Assembly: GCF_001632285.1 (NCBI RefSeq)
Contig: NZ_LWAH01000014.1
Coordinates: 102,302 to 166,301 of the forward strand
Direction: 5' to 3'
Length of the DNA stretch: 64,000 nucleotides
Source: Moraxella catarrhalis
GTDB lineage: Bacteria; Pseudomonadota; Gammaproteobacteria; Pseudomonadales; Moraxellaceae
Positions within the stretch are counted from its first letter, which is position 1. Each line of letters begins with the position of its first letter. The position numbers were made by a program, and so were the translations under genes. The notes below the pieces were generated by a model. The model was not told the DNA's origin. It saw only the letters and a list, made by a program, of their open reading frames with translations, and ran no database searches. Positions 7,934-18,613 of the stretch are shown piece by piece.

Positions 7934-9406
7934 TTACGCTCCAATCATCTGTTTTAACAACGCATTGACCTGAGCGGGGTTTGCCTTGCCACGGCTTGCT
8001 TTCATCACTTGTCCGACCAGTCCATTAAAGGCTTTTTCTTTTCCGCCTTTGTATTCATCCACCATGGCTTGGTTATTGGCAAGTACATCGACGATGATGG
8101 CTTCAATTGCCCCTGTGTCGGTCTCTTGTTTTAGTCCTTTTTCGGTGATAATTTCATCAGCACTTTTGTCAGACTCCCACAGATGACCAAACACCTCTTT
8201 GGCGATTTTACCGCTGATGGTATCATCCAAAATTCGCACAATCAGCCCTGCCAAACGCTTGGCACTGATGGGTGATTGGTCAATGGTCAGCTCATTTTTG
8301 TTCAGTGAGCCTGACAGCTCACCCATGACCCAGTTTGCTGCGATTTTGGCGTTATTTTTGCCAATGATATCAAGTACTTGCAAGAAATAATCCGACAGTT
8401 CACGACTGCCATTTAGTACATTGGCATCATAGGCGGTCAAGCCAAATTCATTCACAAATCGCTCTTTGCGTACGCTTGGCAGCTCTGGCATATCGGCACG
8501 CACCTTGGCAAGTGTCTCATCTGATATGATGACAGGCAACAGGTCAGGGTCTGGAAAGTAGCGGTAATCATTGGCTTCTTCTTTGGTACGCATGGCACGA
8601 GTTTCATCACGCTCAGGGTCATATAGGCGTGTGGCTTGCACGACTTTTCCGCCGTCTTCGATGACATCAATTTGGCGTTCAATTTCGGATTTAATGGCAC
8701 GATGAATAAAGCGAAATGAGTTTAGGTTTTTAAGCTCACAGCGAGTACCAAAGGGCGTGTTTGGCTTGTGTACCGACACATTAATGTCCGCACGGAACGA
8801 GCCTTCTGCCATGATGGCATCACTGATACCCAGCCATGTAACCAGTTCGTGAATGGTCTTGACATAAGCAACCGCCTCATCAACCGAACGCATGTCAGGT
8901 TCAGAGACAATCTCAATGAGCGGCGTACCTGCACGGTTCAAATCCACACCCGTCATCTGTGGTACAGCATCATGCACCGATTTGCCAGCGTCTTCTTCTA
9001 GGTGAGCCCGTGTGATACCAATGCGTTTGGTGTATTCATCCTTTTGCCCTGCATTGACAAGGATGTCAATATAGCCCTCGCCAACAATGGGATTTGCCAT
9101 TTGCGTGATTTGATAGCCTTTGGGCAGGTCAGGATAAAAGTAGTTTTTACGGTCAAAAGTGTTATAAGTACCAAGTTTGGCATTGACACCCATGCCAAAT
9201 TTTAAGGCACGCTCAATCACGCCTGCATTTAAGACAGGCAACGCCCCAGGAAAGCCCAAATCTACAATGGTGGCTTGGGTATTTGGTTCTTGCCCAAAGA
9301 CGGTGGGGGCGTTTGAAAAGATTTTGCTGTCAGTATTTAATTGGCAATGAATCTCAATACCAATCACAACTTCATAGCCATCAATTAGGGGGGCTTGTTG
9401 GGTCAT
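7934..9406 (-). CDS. gatB: Asp/Glu-tRNA amidotransferase subunit B
   Basis: The 490-residue product is a full-length GatB. It has the N-terminal cradle ([17 protein letters not shown]-like region replaced by FSNAPTVFG), kinase-like motifs that phosphorylate the Glu or Asp of mischarged tRNA, and the C-terminal helical/YqeY tail domain ending near residue 490. With GatA and GatC it converts Glu-tRNA(Gln) and/or Asp-tRNA(Asn) into the amidated form in the cytoplasm. It is the last gene of leftward gatC-gatA-gatB, 66 bases after gatA. Confidence 0.97.
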   Translation of the reverse strand: MTQQAPLIDGYEVVIGIEIHCQLNTDSKIFSNAPTVFGQEPNTQATIVDLGFPGALPVLNAGVIERALKFGMGVNAKLGTYNTFDRKNYFYPDLPKGYQITQMANPIVGEGYIDILVNAGQKDEYTKRIGITRAHLEEDAGKSVHDAVPQMTGVDLNRAGTPLIEIVSEPDMRSVDEAVAYVKTIHELVTWLGISDAIMAEGSFRADINVSVHKPNTPFGTRCELKNLNSFRFIHRAIKSEIERQIDVIEDGGKVVQATRLYDPERDETRAMRTKEEANDYRYFPDPDLLPVIISDETLAKVRADMPELPSVRKERFVNEFGLTAYDANVLNGSRELSDYFLQVLDIIGKNNAKIAANWVMGELSGSLNKNELTIDQSPISAKRLAGLIVRILDDTISGKIAKEVFGHLWESDKSADEIITEKGLKQETDTGAIEAIIVDVLANNQAMVDEYKGGKEKAFNGLVGQVMKASRGKANPAQVNALLKQMIGA

Positions 9407-9472
9407 AATGTGCTCTCTGTATTCAATCTATTAATATCATTTCTATTAATATGCTTTATTTGTGCCAAAGCG

Positions 9473-10948
9473 TCAGTCCAAATTTGGCTTATCCTTATGA
9501 AATTTGGTATTTGCCTGATAAATATGAGCGGTTGTCAATAGTTCGCTCTCTGCCCAGTGTTTGCCGATGAGTTGTAAGCCCACAGGCAAGCCATTTGCTT
9601 GTCCAACAGGGTGCGATAGGGCGGGCAGACCTGCCAAGTTTACGCCGATGGTGTAGACATCACCAAGGTAAATGCTGGCAGGGTCAAGGCTTTCACCCAA
9701 TTTATAGGCAGCCGTTGGAGCGGTAGGACTTGCGATGATGTCGCATTTTTCAAATGCCTTTTTAAAATCATCCACGATAAGACGGCGTACCTTTTGGGCT
9801 TTGGTGTAATAAGCGTCAAAATAGCCTGCCGAGAGAGCATAAGTACCCATGATGATGCGGCGTTGCACTTCTTCGCCAAAGCCATCAGAGCGGCTGCGAG
9901 TGTATAAGTCGTGTAAGTCTTTGGGATTTTCACAGCGATAACCAAAACGCACGCCGTCATAGCGAGATAGGTTTGAGCTGGCCTCAGCGGGGGCGAGCAG
10001 ATAATAAGTGGCAAGTGTGATGGCAGGGTCGGTAATGTCCACTTCTACGATTTTTGCCCCCAGTGCTTCATATGTGGCTAGGGCAGCACGAATGGATTTT
10101 TCTACTTCATCATCAAGCCCTGCCCCAAAATACGCCTGTGCTATGCCGATTTTTTTGCCTGCCAAAGGTTTGCCGTCTGTGGCTGTTGCCAAAATGTCCG
10201 CCACATAATCCTCACTGGGGCGACTGATGGATGTGGCGTCTTTGGGGTCATATCCTGTCATCGGGGCGAGCAGGTAGGCACAGTCTAGGGCGGATTTGCC
10301 AAAAGCGCCCGCCTGATCAAGGCTTGAAGCATAAGCAATCATGCCATAGCGAGACACACGCCCATAAGTGGGCTTGATGCCTGTGATGCCACAAAAACTG
10401 GCAGGCTGGCGAATAGAACCGCCTGTATCTGAGCCTGTCGCCACAGGCACAAACCCTGCCGCCACCGCTGCCGCTGAACCCCCTGACGACCCACCTGGCA
10501 CACGAGTGGTATCCCAAGGGTTATGCACTGCCCCAAAGTATGAACTTTCATTGTCCGAACCCATGGCAAATTCGTCCATGTTAAGTTTGCCAAGACTCAC
10601 AAAGCCACTGTTTGCGATGTTGTCAACGACCGTTGCATGATAGGGCGAGACGAAGTTGTAGAGCATTTTTGAGCCAGCAGTGGTCAAAACCCCTTTGGTA
10701 CATAGGTTGTCTTTATGAGCCATTGGTACGCCCAAAAGTGGACGGTTGTCGCCTTTTGCACGCAGTTTATCGGCAAGTTCGGCTTGGGCTAGGGCATTGT
10801 CAAAATCTTTGGTGATGAAGCTGTTGATTTGACCATCTAAGCGGTTAATGCGATTGGCAAAATGCTCTACCAGTTCATGGCTGCTAAATTGTTTGTTTTT
10901 TAGACCGTCTGCTAATTCATGGACGGATAGGTGGTGTAAATCTGTCAT
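9473..10948 (-). CDS. gatA: Asp/Glu-tRNA amidotransferase subunit A
   Basis: A 491-residue amidase-signature protein. The Ser-cisSer-Lys triad is visible at Lys79 (MAHKDNL), Ser154 (PGGSSGGS) and Ser178 ([10 protein letters not shown]), the positions known for bacterial GatA. It releases ammonia from glutamine and channels it to GatB. It is the middle gene of the operon; a 93-base gap containing a hairpin separates it from gatC. Confidence 0.97.
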   Translation of the reverse strand: MTDLHHLSVHELADGLKNKQFSSHELVEHFANRINRLDGQINSFITKDFDNALAQAELADKLRAKGDNRPLLGVPMAHKDNLCTKGVLTTAGSKMLYNFVSPYHATVVDNIANSGFVSLGKLNMDEFAMGSDNESSYFGAVHNPWDTTRVPGGSSGGSAAAVAAGFVPVATGSDTGGSIRQPASFCGITGIKPTYGRVSRYGMIAYASSLDQAGAFGKSALDCAYLLAPMTGYDPKDATSISRPSEDYVADILATATDGKPLAGKKIGIAQAYFGAGLDDEVEKSIRAALATYEALGAKIVEVDITDPAITLATYYLLAPAEASSNLSRYDGVRFGYRCENPKDLHDLYTRSRSDGFGEEVQRRIIMGTYALSAGYFDAYYTKAQKVRRLIVDDFKKAFEKCDIIASPTAPTAAYKLGESLDPASIYLGDVYTIGVNLAGLPALSHPVGQANGLPVGLQLIGKHWAESELLTTAHIYQANTKFHKDKPNLD

Positions 10949-11002
10949 AAAATGCCTTTTTTATGTTGAATTTTGTTTTATTTAAATGTTAAATCCAGAT
11001 GG

Positions 11003-11033
11003 GGTCTAAAAACATACTGCCATTTTTTAGACC
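11003..11033. repeat. inverted repeat between gatC and gatA
   Basis: GGTCTAAAAA (11003-11012) and TTTTTAGACC (11024-11033) form a 10-bp hairpin inside the operon. There is no T-run after the stem on the minus strand, so it may be an mRNA processing or stability element. Confidence 0.7.
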
Positions 11034-11041
11034 ATGCCTTG

Positions 11042-11329
11042 TTATTCAATCACCTGTGGCACCAAATATAACCCATCTTGCACCATAGGGGCAACCGCTT
11101 GAAAACCGTCTCGGCCAATGTCAGAATTGGCAATGTCGGCACGCAGCTCATTACAAGCTTCGTGGATATTTGCCAAAGGCTTGATATTATCAGTGTTTAC
11201 GCCATCTAATATGTCCATCATGGCTAGGATTTTATCCAAATTGCCTGCATAGTTTTGGGCGGTTTTTTCATCAAGAGCAAGGCGTGATAAATTTGCACAG
11301 TCCAAAATGTCTTCGGTGGTGATGGTCAT
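11042..11329 (-). CDS. gatC: Asp/Glu-tRNA amidotransferase subunit C
   Basis: A 95-residue GatC, starting MTITTEDILDCANLSRLALDE and of usual length. It wraps around GatA and stabilises the GatA-GatB interface. As first gene of gatC-gatA-gatB it fixes the stoichiometry of the complex. The promoter must lie in the 316-base divergent gap shared with maf. Confidence 0.95.
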   Translation of the reverse strand: MTITTEDILDCANLSRLALDEKTAQNYAGNLDKILAMMDILDGVNTDNIKPLANIHEACNELRADIANSDIGRDGFQAVAPMVQDGLYLVPQVIE

Positions 11330-11645
11330 GAATGCTCCTAAAAATCATACAAATTTGTTTAAATTGATCAGTAAGCAGATAAGTCATGCTTTTATGGATT
11401 GGTTGTGATCTCACGCCATCGCATGCCACGAAAAGCCAATCGCACTAAACTGAATTTGATTTGTCTTATAAAGTTAACGACATAAAGCCTAATAAAATGG
11501 TTAATTGTACCATAGCTTGAAACAGGCACAAAACAAACTTTTAAATCTGAGCGGTTTTTACTTATAAATATTTATCAGTGAGCCATTTGACCAAGCTGGT
11601 CAAAAAGCGGATAATGCGTTTGTTGTCTACTATCTTAAACCGATT
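11330..11645. other. divergent gatC/maf intergenic region
   Basis: 316 bases between oppositely directed genes. Both promoters should be here, but I cannot assign -35/-10 pairs with confidence, and no RNA or small gene is evident. Confidence 0.4.
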
Positions 11646-12257
11646 ATGAATGATATAAAAACTTTGCCGATTGTGTTGGCATCCACATCACCAAGACGCC
11701 AAGAGCTGCTTTTGGCTGCAGGCGTGAAATTTGTTGTAAACGCAGTTGAGATTGATGAGTCTTGGCAAGCCAAAGAGGCACCAACAGACTATATTAATCG
11801 CATGGTGCTGACCAAGGCACAGCAAGCAGCCCTGAACAGCCATTTGCCAGATAAGTGCCTTTTGATCACCGCAGACACCATTGGCGTGATTGATGATTTG
11901 GTACTGACCAAGCCCAAAGATCAGGCGGATGCATATCGTATGTGGCAGATGCTTTCAGATACATCACATGAGATTTGGACGGCAGTGTGTATTAGCGTGA
12001 TTGATGCAAGTCAAATTGTTGACCAAGCAGTCATTTGTGAGTGTACCAAAGTAACTTTTGTTAAAATCACCCAAGCGATGATGGCAACTTATTGGGCAAG
12101 CGGCGAACCACAGGATAAGGCAGTTGCTTACGCCATTCAGGGCGGTGCGATGGCTTGGGTGCTATCGATTGATGGCAGTTATACCAATGTTGTTGGATTG
12201 CCATTAGCACAGACATTGGCTTTGATTGATAAAATGGCTTTACAAACAGTCAATTAG
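11646..12257 (+). CDS. maf: Maf-family nucleoside triphosphate pyrophosphatase
   Basis: The 203-residue product has the Maf signature LASTSPRRQELL (about residues 11-22), with Ser13 and Arg17/Arg18 of the phosphate pocket, and the catalytic-site Asp77 in LITADTIG. Maf proteins hydrolyse dTTP/UTP or other, often modified, NTPs to monophosphates and help keep nucleotide pools clean. The arrangement maf followed by rng is also found in E. coli (yhdE-rng), supporting assignment to the YhdE branch. No strong ribosome site precedes the ATG. Confidence 0.9.
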   Translation: MNDIKTLPIVLASTSPRRQELLLAAGVKFVVNAVEIDESWQAKEAPTDYINRMVLTKAQQAALNSHLPDKCLLITADTIGVIDDLVLTKPKDQADAYRMWQMLSDTSHEIWTAVCISVIDASQIVDQAVICECTKVTFVKITQAMMATYWASGEPQDKAVAYAIQGGAMAWVLSIDGSYTNVVGLPLAQTLALIDKMALQTVN

Positions 12258-12445
12258 CCCCATTTTGTTCATTGATTGTATTGACCAATGCATTTATATA
12301 TGACGATGTTTAAATTGCATAGACTGATATCAGATTTATGAAATCAATAAACTCATCTAAGGGGCATTAAACTTGCACATTAAGAAAATATCACTTACCA
12401 TAAGTATCAGATAAAGATTACCAAGTTATAAATAAAGAGTAAATA

Positions 12446-14074
12446 ATGTCAGAAGAATTATTAATTAATTATACACCCATGGAGTCACGCATGGCGGTGC
12501 TGACCGATGGCGTTACCAGTGAAATTTTGATTGAACGCCACCAAAAATTGGGTTTGGTTGGCAATATTTATTTGGGTACTGTGGCGCGAGTTTTGCCGGG
12601 TATGCAGGCAGCGTTTGTGGATATTGGACAAGCCAGAACTGCATTTTTACATGCCAATGATATGCAAAAACCCAAGCGTAGTAGCGACAGCTTAGACGAA
12701 GCACCACCAGCACCGATTACACAGCTTCGCATCGCACATCAAAGTAACGCTTCTCAAGATGAGCGTGCTGAGCAAAATGGGTATAGCTCAGCCATCGATA
12801 TCCAAAGACCTGCTTTACCCAAAAAACCTGAGTCACCAAACGCTGAATTAATTCAATATCGCCTAAGAGAAGGCGATAAAATTTTGGTGCAAGTCGTCAA
12901 AGATGAACTTGGTACAAAAGGTGCTCGCCTGACGACGAACATCTCTTTACCATCTCGTTATTTGGTGTATTTACCTACAAATGATGAGTATGTTGGGGTA
13001 TCGATACGCATCGAAGAAACTGAAGAGCGGACACGATTAAAAGACATTCTGACGCAACTTATGCAAAACGCCAACTTAAAAGGCGGACTGATTGCACGCA
13101 CTGCCGCTGAGGAGATGAGTGAGTCTAAGCTTAAAGAGGACATTTATTATTTATTACAACTTTGGCAAACCATCATCGCACGCCAAGCAGCGACACGGTT
13201 ACATTCCAATAAACGCAGTGAGTTGATTTACCAAGAGCTATCATTGCCGCTTCGGTGTATCCGTGATTTGGTTAATGAAAAAACAACCAAAGTGCTGATT
13301 GATAATGAGATGATGTATCATGAGGTAGCACATTTTGCCCAAGAGTTTGTACCTTTCATTGCACCGATGGTGACGCATTATGCAGGCGAGACTCCTTTAT
13401 TTGATTTATATCGTGTCGAAGAAGATCTGCAAAATGCCCTAAAACGCCGTGTTGAGCTTAAATCAGGTGGCTATTTAATCATTGACCAAACCGAAGCGAT
13501 GACAACTATTGATGTCAATACAGGTTCTTATGTTGGCGCACGCTGTTTGGAGGATACGGTTTATAAAACCAACCTAGAGGCAACACATGCCATCGCTCGC
13601 CAAATTCGTCTGCGAAACCTTGGTGGTATCATTATTCTTGACTTTATCGATATGTCCGAAGAGGTGCACAGAGCCGATGTACTAGCAAGCTTACAAGAGC
13701 AGCTCACCCATGACTATGCCAAAACGAATATCACTCAAGTCAGCGAGCTTGGTTTGGTAGAGATGACACGCAAGCGTACCAAAGAATCACTGCCACAACA
13801 GCTGTGTGAGCCTTGTCCTGTCTGTGATGGCAAAGGCTATATTAAGACTGCAGAAACGGTATGCTTTGAGATATTTCGTGAAATCATGCGCTATGGACGC
13901 ACCTTTAATAAGCCTAAACAATTTACCGTCATCGCTCATTCAAGCGTGATTGATATGATGCTATCTAGCGAAGCTGGTACAGTGGCAGACTTAGAATATT
14001 TGATTGGCAAACCCATTTGTTTTGAGATTGAAAACTTTTTCACGCCCGAGCAGTACAACATTGCACTTGATTAA
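12446..14074 (+). CDS. rng: ribonuclease G
   Basis: A 542-residue RNase E/G-family endonuclease. The S1-like domain is split early (LGLVGNIYLGTVARVLPGMQAAFVDIG). Catalytic aspartates lie at about 356 (IDVNTG) and 399 (ILDFID). The zinc-link CPVC is near 457-460, followed by a small domain as in RNase G; the RNase E C-terminal scaffold is absent. It matures 16S rRNA 5' ends and decays some mRNAs. It is longer than E. coli Rng because of about 40 extra, polar, Pro/Ser-rich residues near 75-125 inside the S1 region. The maf-rng pairing is typical. Confidence 0.94.
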   Translation: MSEELLINYTPMESRMAVLTDGVTSEILIERHQKLGLVGNIYLGTVARVLPGMQAAFVDIGQARTAFLHANDMQKPKRSSDSLDEAPPAPITQLRIAHQSNASQDERAEQNGYSSAIDIQRPALPKKPESPNAELIQYRLREGDKILVQVVKDELGTKGARLTTNISLPSRYLVYLPTNDEYVGVSIRIEETEERTRLKDILTQLMQNANLKGGLIARTAAEEMSESKLKEDIYYLLQLWQTIIARQAATRLHSNKRSELIYQELSLPLRCIRDLVNEKTTKVLIDNEMMYHEVAHFAQEFVPFIAPMVTHYAGETPLFDLYRVEEDLQNALKRRVELKSGGYLIIDQTEAMTTIDVNTGSYVGARCLEDTVYKTNLEATHAIARQIRLRNLGGIIILDFIDMSEEVHRADVLASLQEQLTHDYAKTNITQVSELGLVEMTRKRTKESLPQQLCEPCPVCDGKGYIKTAETVCFEIFREIMRYGRTFNKPKQFTVIAHSSVIDMMLSSEAGTVADLEYLIGKPICFEIENFFTPEQYNIALD

Positions 14075-14169
14075 CATTCACTGTTGATTTTCTTGATGAA
14101 TTTTTGGTTATTGAAGACCAATTTATCAGTCAAATTTAAGAAAAATTAGCAAAAAGTCTCATATATACC

Positions 14170-14197
14170 TTGCATTGATAAATTTTTCGTGTATAAT
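14170..14197 (+). promoter_or_regulatory. probable S10 operon promoter
   Basis: TTGCAT (14170-14175), a 16-base spacer and TATAAT (14192-14197). The only strong sigma70-like site in the gap before rpsJ. Confidence 0.65.
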
Positions 14198-14421
14198 AGA
14201 CAAATCATTTGAACTGTGTTGCACTTTTTGCAAAGAATGTGAAAAGTTTACTTCAACAATGAACCTTGTTCAACTCAAAGGAAGTACTAAGCAACGCCAC
14301 AGCCAAAGCATCGTTTTTGGCACTATTGAACAAACACCCCTGCTACCTTGCTTTTGACATACGGTTGGCAGGGATAAGATTATTTTGCTTTTTATAATTC
14401 GAAAGTAAATTTTAACGGTTT

Positions 14422-14445
14422 AACTTTCATTCATTGATGAAAGTT
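14422..14445 (+). promoter_or_regulatory. hairpin in the rpsJ leader
   Basis: AACTTTCAT (14422-14430) and ATGAAAGTT (14437-14445) form a 9-bp stem with a 6-base loop, ending 29 bases before the rpsJ ATG. Possible translational or attenuation element for the operon. Confidence 0.5.
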
Positions 14446-14474
14446 TAAAAGCACTTAATTAGGAGCTTGTTGGC

Positions 14475-14786
14475 ATGGCTAACCAGAGAATCCGTATCCG
14501 ACTAAAATCGTTCGACCATCGTCTGATTGACCAGTCGGCACAAGAGATTGTCGATACTGCAAAGCGTACAGGTGCACAAGTTTGCGGTCCTGTACCGTTG
14601 CCGACTCGTATTGAGCGGTTCAACGTATTGACATCACCACACGTCAACAAAGACGCTCGTGACCAGTACGAAATTCGCACCCATAAGCGTATGATTGACA
14701 TCGTGCAACCAACAGATAAGACTGTTGATGCATTGATGAAGCTGGATCTAGCAGCTGGTGTTGATGTTCAGATCGCTTTGGGCTAA
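14475..14786 (+). CDS. rpsJ: 30S ribosomal protein uS10
   Basis: 103 residues, a standard uS10 ([20 protein letters not shown] at the start). It belongs to the head of the 30S subunit and doubles as NusE in antitermination with NusB. An AGGAG-type site precedes the ATG. First gene of the S10 operon, 52 bases before rplC. Confidence 0.98.
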   Translation: MANQRIRIRLKSFDHRLIDQSAQEIVDTAKRTGAQVCGPVPLPTRIERFNVLTSPHVNKDARDQYEIRTHKRMIDIVQPTDKTVDALMKLDLAAGVDVQIALG

Positions 14787-14838
14787 TGAACATAAGTCTG
14801 GTTTGAACTATTAAACTATTAATATAAAGAGGTCTAAA

Positions 14839-15477
14839 ATGGCGATTGGTTTAGTCGGTAAAAAATGCGGCATGACCCGAGTCTTCACTGAAGCAGGCGT
14901 TTCTATTCCTGTCACAGTGGTTGAGGTTGATGCCAACCGCATCTCGCAAATCAAAACAGTAGACACCGATGGCTATAACGCAATCCAAATCACCACAGGT
15001 GAGCGTCGTGACAGCCGTGTGACTGCTGCTCAAAAAGGACACTTCGCAAAAGCTGGCGTTGCTGCTGGTCGTGGTGTTTGGGAATTCCGTGCAGAAGAAA
15101 GCGATTTAGAAGGTCGTGAAATCGGCGGTAATATCCTAGCTGATATCTTTGAAGTTGGTCAGTTGGTCGATGTGACTGGTCAAAGCAAGGGTAAAGGTTT
15201 CCAAGGTGGTGTGAAGCGTCATAACTTCCGCACTCAAGATGCAACCCACGGTAACTCTGTTTCTCACCGTGTTTTGGGTTCTACAGGTCAAAACCAAACC
15301 CCAGGTCGTGTATTTAAAGGCAAAAAAATGCCAGGTCAAATGGGTAATAAACGAGTTACTGTTCAAGGCTTGGAAATCGTTTCTGTTGACGCCGAAAAAG
15401 GTGTACTGGTCATCAAAGGTGCTGTTCCAGGTGCTAATGGTGGCGATGTTATCGTACGCCCATCAGTCAAAGCCTAG
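14839..15477 (+). CDS. rplC: 50S ribosomal protein uL3
   Basis: 212 residues with the uL3 start [16 protein letters not shown] and the central loop [20 protein letters not shown] that reaches toward the peptidyl-transferase centre; the Gln there (TGQNQ) is the residue methylated by PrmB in E. coli. An assembly initiator of the large subunit. A GAGG site lies before the ATG. Confidence 0.98.
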   Translation: MAIGLVGKKCGMTRVFTEAGVSIPVTVVEVDANRISQIKTVDTDGYNAIQITTGERRDSRVTAAQKGHFAKAGVAAGRGVWEFRAEESDLEGREIGGNILADIFEVGQLVDVTGQSKGKGFQGGVKRHNFRTQDATHGNSVSHRVLGSTGQNQTPGRVFKGKKMPGQMGNKRVTVQGLEIVSVDAEKGVLVIKGAVPGANGGDVIVRPSVKA

Positions 15478-15491
15478 TAAAGGGGATTAAC

Positions 15492-16094
15492 GTGAATTTA
15501 AAAACTGTTACAGGTGCAGCGGTTGAACTATCAGAGATCACTTTTGGTCGTGAGTTTAACGAAGCCTTGGTACACCAAGTCGTAACTGCTTACCTAGCTG
15601 GTGCTCGTCAAGGTACTCGTGCTCAAAAAACTCGTGGTGAAGTTTCTGGTGGTGGTAAAAAACCATGGCGTCAAAAAGGTACTGGTCGTGCTCGTGCAGG
15701 CTCTATCCGTAGCCCTATTTGGGTTGGTGGTGGTCGTGCATTTGCTGCCAAACCACAAGATTGGTCTCAAAAAGTAAACCGCAAAATGTATCGTGGTGCA
15801 ATGCAGTGCATTTTGGCGGAATTGGTTCGTCAAGAGCGTTTGGTTTTGGTTGATGACATCGCTGTATCAGCACCAAAAACCAAAGAGCTTATCGCTAAGC
15901 TGGCTGAACTGAATGCCCCACGCGCATTGATCGTAACTCATGAAGTTGACGAAAACTTGTACTTGGCTGCACGCAATATCCCATATGTGAATGTATTGGG
16001 TACTCGTGAAGTTGATCCAGTAAGCTTGGTTTCTTTTGACAAAGTGATTATGACTGTTGAAGCAGCCAAACAATTTGAGGAGACACTTGCATGA
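15492..16094 (+). CDS. rplD: 50S ribosomal protein uL4
   Basis: 200 residues, starting at a GTG with an AAAGGGG ribosome site 14 bases after rplC; no nearby ATG fits. The exit-tunnel loop ([20 protein letters not shown], about 43-62) is intact. In E. coli uL4 also represses its own S10 operon through the leader. The stop overlaps the rplW start by four bases. Confidence 0.97.
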   Translation: MNLKTVTGAAVELSEITFGREFNEALVHQVVTAYLAGARQGTRAQKTRGEVSGGGKKPWRQKGTGRARAGSIRSPIWVGGGRAFAAKPQDWSQKVNRKMYRGAMQCILAELVRQERLVLVDDIAVSAPKTKELIAKLAELNAPRALIVTHEVDENLYLAARNIPYVNVLGTREVDPVSLVSFDKVIMTVEAAKQFEETLA

Positions 16095-16420
16095 GCAACG
16101 CAAGACTATATCAGGTACTAAAAGCACCTGTATTTTCAGAAAAATCTCAGCGTCTGGGCGACACTCTTGGTGTGCAAGTTTTCAAAGTTGATAGCACTGC
16201 AACCAAGCGCGAAATCAAACAAGCTGTTGAGCTGATGTTTGAAGGTGTTGAAGTTGTCAAAGTAAACACACTTAATACCAAAGGCAAAACCAAGCGTTTT
16301 GGCCGTGTTGTTGGTAAGCGTTCTGACGTGAAAAAAGCGTATGTAACCTTAAAAGCTGGTTCAGACGTACAAATCGGTGCTGGTGAAGAAGCCACTGGCG
16401 AAACAGCGACTAACGAATAA
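16091..16420 (+). CDS. rplW: 50S ribosomal protein uL23
   Basis: 109 residues, uL23, with the loop [19 protein letters not shown]. It sits at the tunnel exit and is the docking site for trigger factor and SRP. The ATG overlaps the rplD stop (ATGA), implying coupled translation. The C-terminal tail is Glu/Thr-rich and a little longer than in E. coli. Confidence 0.97.
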   Translation: MSNARLYQVLKAPVFSEKSQRLGDTLGVQVFKVDSTATKREIKQAVELMFEGVEVVKVNTLNTKGKTKRFGRVVGKRSDVKKAYVTLKAGSDVQIGAGEEATGETATNE

Positions 16421-16430
16421 GGAATAAAAA

Positions 16431-17258
16431 ATGCCTATCGTAAAAGCAAAACCAACCTCACCAGGTCGCCGCTTTGTTGAAAAAGTTGTGCATCCACACC
16501 TTTATAAAGGTCGTCCTTATGCACCACTTGTTGAATCAAAAGCTAAAACTGGTGGCCGTAACAATAATGGCCGTATCACCACCCGCCATATCGGTGGTGG
16601 TCATAAGCAGCATTATCGCTTAATTGATTTTAAACGCAATAAAGATGGTATTCCAGCTGTTGTTGAGCGTATTGAATATGATCCTAACCGTACAGCACAT
16701 ATTGCTCTTTTGAAGTATGCAGATGGTGAGCGTCGTTACATTATTGCACCTAAGAAATTAAGTGTTGGCGATCAGGTTCAATCTGGAGAAGGTTCTCCTA
16801 TCCGTCCAGGCAACTGCTTACCATTGAAAAATATCCCTGTCGGTACAGTAATTCATAATATTGAACTTAAAATTGGCAAAGGCGCTCAAATTGCTCGCTC
16901 TGCTGGTGCAGCGGTTCAGTTATTGGGTCGTGATGGTGCTTATGTCATCGTGCGTTTGCGTTCAGGTGAGACTCGCCGTATTCATGCTAATTGCCGTGCG
17001 GTTATTGGTGAAGTATCTAACACTGAAAATAACCTAAAATCACTAGGTAAAGCAGGTGCAGCACGCTGGCGTGGTGTTCGTCCTACCGTTCGTGGTACAG
17101 CAATGAACCCAATTGACCACCCACACGGTGGTGGTGAGGGTCGCAACTTCGGTAAACACCCAACCAGCCCATGGGGTCAGAAAGCTAAGGGTCTTAAGAC
17201 TCGTTCTAACAAGCGTACTGACAGTATGATTATCCGTCGCCGTCGTGCCAAGAAATAA
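16431..17258 (+). CDS. rplB: 50S ribosomal protein uL2
   Basis: 275 residues. The conserved [20 protein letters not shown] segment near residue 228, needed for peptidyl-transferase activity and subunit joining, is present. An AAGGAA site lies 10 bases after rplW. Length matches the family. Confidence 0.98.
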   Translation: MPIVKAKPTSPGRRFVEKVVHPHLYKGRPYAPLVESKAKTGGRNNNGRITTRHIGGGHKQHYRLIDFKRNKDGIPAVVERIEYDPNRTAHIALLKYADGERRYIIAPKKLSVGDQVQSGEGSPIRPGNCLPLKNIPVGTVIHNIELKIGKGAQIARSAGAAVQLLGRDGAYVIVRLRSGETRRIHANCRAVIGEVSNTENNLKSLGKAGAARWRGVRPTVRGTAMNPIDHPHGGGEGRNFGKHPTSPWGQKAKGLKTRSNKRTDSMIIRRRRAKK

Positions 17259-17270
17259 AGGAAAAGTTTC

Positions 17271-17546
17271 ATGCCTCGTTCATTGAAAAAAGGTCCATTT
17301 ATCGATGCGCATTTGTTTGCTAAGGTTGAAAATGCTCTAGAAAGCAACAGCCGCAAACCGATCAAAACTTGGTCACGTCGCTCGATGATTCTACCTCAAA
17401 TGGTAGGTCTAACCATCTCAGTTCATAATGGTCGCACTCATGTGCCAGTTATTGTAAGTGAACAGATGGTTGGTCATAAACTCGGTGAATTCGCCCCGAC
17501 CCGTTCTTATCGTGGTCATGGCGTTGATAAGAAATCTAAAAGATAA
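17271..17546 (+). CDS. rpsS: 30S ribosomal protein uS19
   Basis: 91 residues, [15 protein letters not shown] at the start and the [17 protein letters not shown] segment near the end. uS19 forms part of the 30S head beside uS13 and contacts the A-site finger bridge. AAAGGAA precedes the ATG; 9 bases before rplV. Confidence 0.98.
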   Translation: MPRSLKKGPFIDAHLFAKVENALESNSRKPIKTWSRRSMILPQMVGLTISVHNGRTHVPVIVSEQMVGHKLGEFAPTRSYRGHGVDKKSKR

Positions 17547-17555
17547 GGTGCTACC

Positions 17556-17885
17556 ATGGAAGTAACTGCAAAATTACGTGGTGCCGCCATTTCGGCACAG
17601 AAAGTAAGATTGGTTGCGGACGAAGTTCGTGGTAAGCCAATTGAGCGCGCTTTGGACATTCTAACATTTAGCAACAAAAAAGGTGCTAAACTGGTTAAAA
17701 AATGCCTAGATTCAGCCATTGCTAATGCTGAACACAATAATGGCTTGGACATTGATAAGTTGCGTGTCACTACCATTTATGTTGATGAAGGTATTACCTT
17801 AAAGCGTATCATGCCCCGTGCCAAGGGTCGTGCTGATCGTATCAGTAAACGCACTTGTCACATCACTGTTAAAGTAGGGGAATAA
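17556..17885 (+). CDS. rplV: 50S ribosomal protein uL22
   Basis: 109 residues with the beta-hairpin that lines the exit tunnel ([20 protein letters not shown], about 83-102), the known site of macrolide-resistance changes. The hairpin looks wild type. Two bases separate it from rpsC. Confidence 0.98.
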   Translation: MEVTAKLRGAAISAQKVRLVADEVRGKPIERALDILTFSNKKGAKLVKKCLDSAIANAEHNNGLDIDKLRVTTIYVDEGITLKRIMPRAKGRADRISKRTCHITVKVGE

Positions 17886-17887
17886 TC

Positions 17888-18610
17888 ATGGGTCAAAAAG
17901 TACATCCAATTGGTATTCGTTTGGGCGTTATCAAAAAGCACAACGCTAACTGGTATGCCAATCCTAAGCAATATTCAGAGTATTTGCTGAATGACTTCCA
18001 AGTTCGTAATTTTTTGCGTAAAAAATTGGAAGGTGCAATGGTTAGCCATATTTACATTGAGCGTCCAACTGGTGCTGCAAAAATCACGATTCATAGTGCA
18101 CGCCCTGGTATTATCATTGGTAAAAAAGGTGAAGATATCGAAAGCCTACAAAAAGAGCTAACCAAACTGATGGGTGTTCCAGCTCAGGTTAATATCCAAG
18201 AAATTTCTCAACCTGATTTGGATGCTCGTTTGGTTGCCGAAGGTATTGCCAGCCAGCTTGAACGCCGTGTTATGTTTCGCCGTGCGATGAAGCGTGCTGT
18301 TCAAAATAGTATGCGTTCAGGTGCTCAAGGTATTAAAGTTGAGCTTTCTGGTCGTTTAGGTGGCGCTGAGATTGCTCGTACCGAATGGTATCGTGAAGGT
18401 CGTGTGCCGCTACACACATTGCGTGCTGATATTGATTATGCATCAGTGCGTGCAGAAACTACTTACGGTACTATCGGTGTTAAAGTTTGGATTTTCCGTA
18501 GTGAAGTTTTAGACGGTATGAATAGTGCCTACAACCCAGTTGTTGAAGATAAAACACGCGCACCAAAACGCCGTGGTCGTTCTAATCGCCGCAACACAGA
18601 CAGAGGTTAA
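17888..18610 (+). CDS. rpsC: 30S ribosomal protein uS3
   Basis: 240 residues: an N-terminal KH domain with the [12 protein letters not shown] loop (about 74-85) and a C-terminal domain ending in an Arg-rich tail. It forms the mRNA entry channel with uS4 and uS5. Close spacing to rplP (3 bases). Confidence 0.98.
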   Translation: MGQKVHPIGIRLGVIKKHNANWYANPKQYSEYLLNDFQVRNFLRKKLEGAMVSHIYIERPTGAAKITIHSARPGIIIGKKGEDIESLQKELTKLMGVPAQVNIQEISQPDLDARLVAEGIASQLERRVMFRRAMKRAVQNSMRSGAQGIKVELSGRLGGAEIARTEWYREGRVPLHTLRADIDYASVRAETTYGTIGVKVWIFRSEVLDGMNSAYNPVVEDKTRAPKRRGRSNRRNTDRG

Positions 18611-18613
18611 GCT

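Larger units (their letters stand above)
14075..14474 (+). other. S10-operon leader region
   Basis: 400 bases between rng and rpsJ hold a good promoter (14170-14197) and a leader of about 270 bases with a hairpin close to the start codon. In E. coli the S10 leader mediates repression by L4; whether this one does is not shown by the sequence. A 60-codon reading at 14175-14357 overlaps the promoter and is not considered a gene. Confidence 0.6.

Noticed and set aside
14175..14357. 60-codon rightward reading before rpsJ
   Set aside because: It overlaps the S10 promoter, has no ribosome site and no family resemblance.
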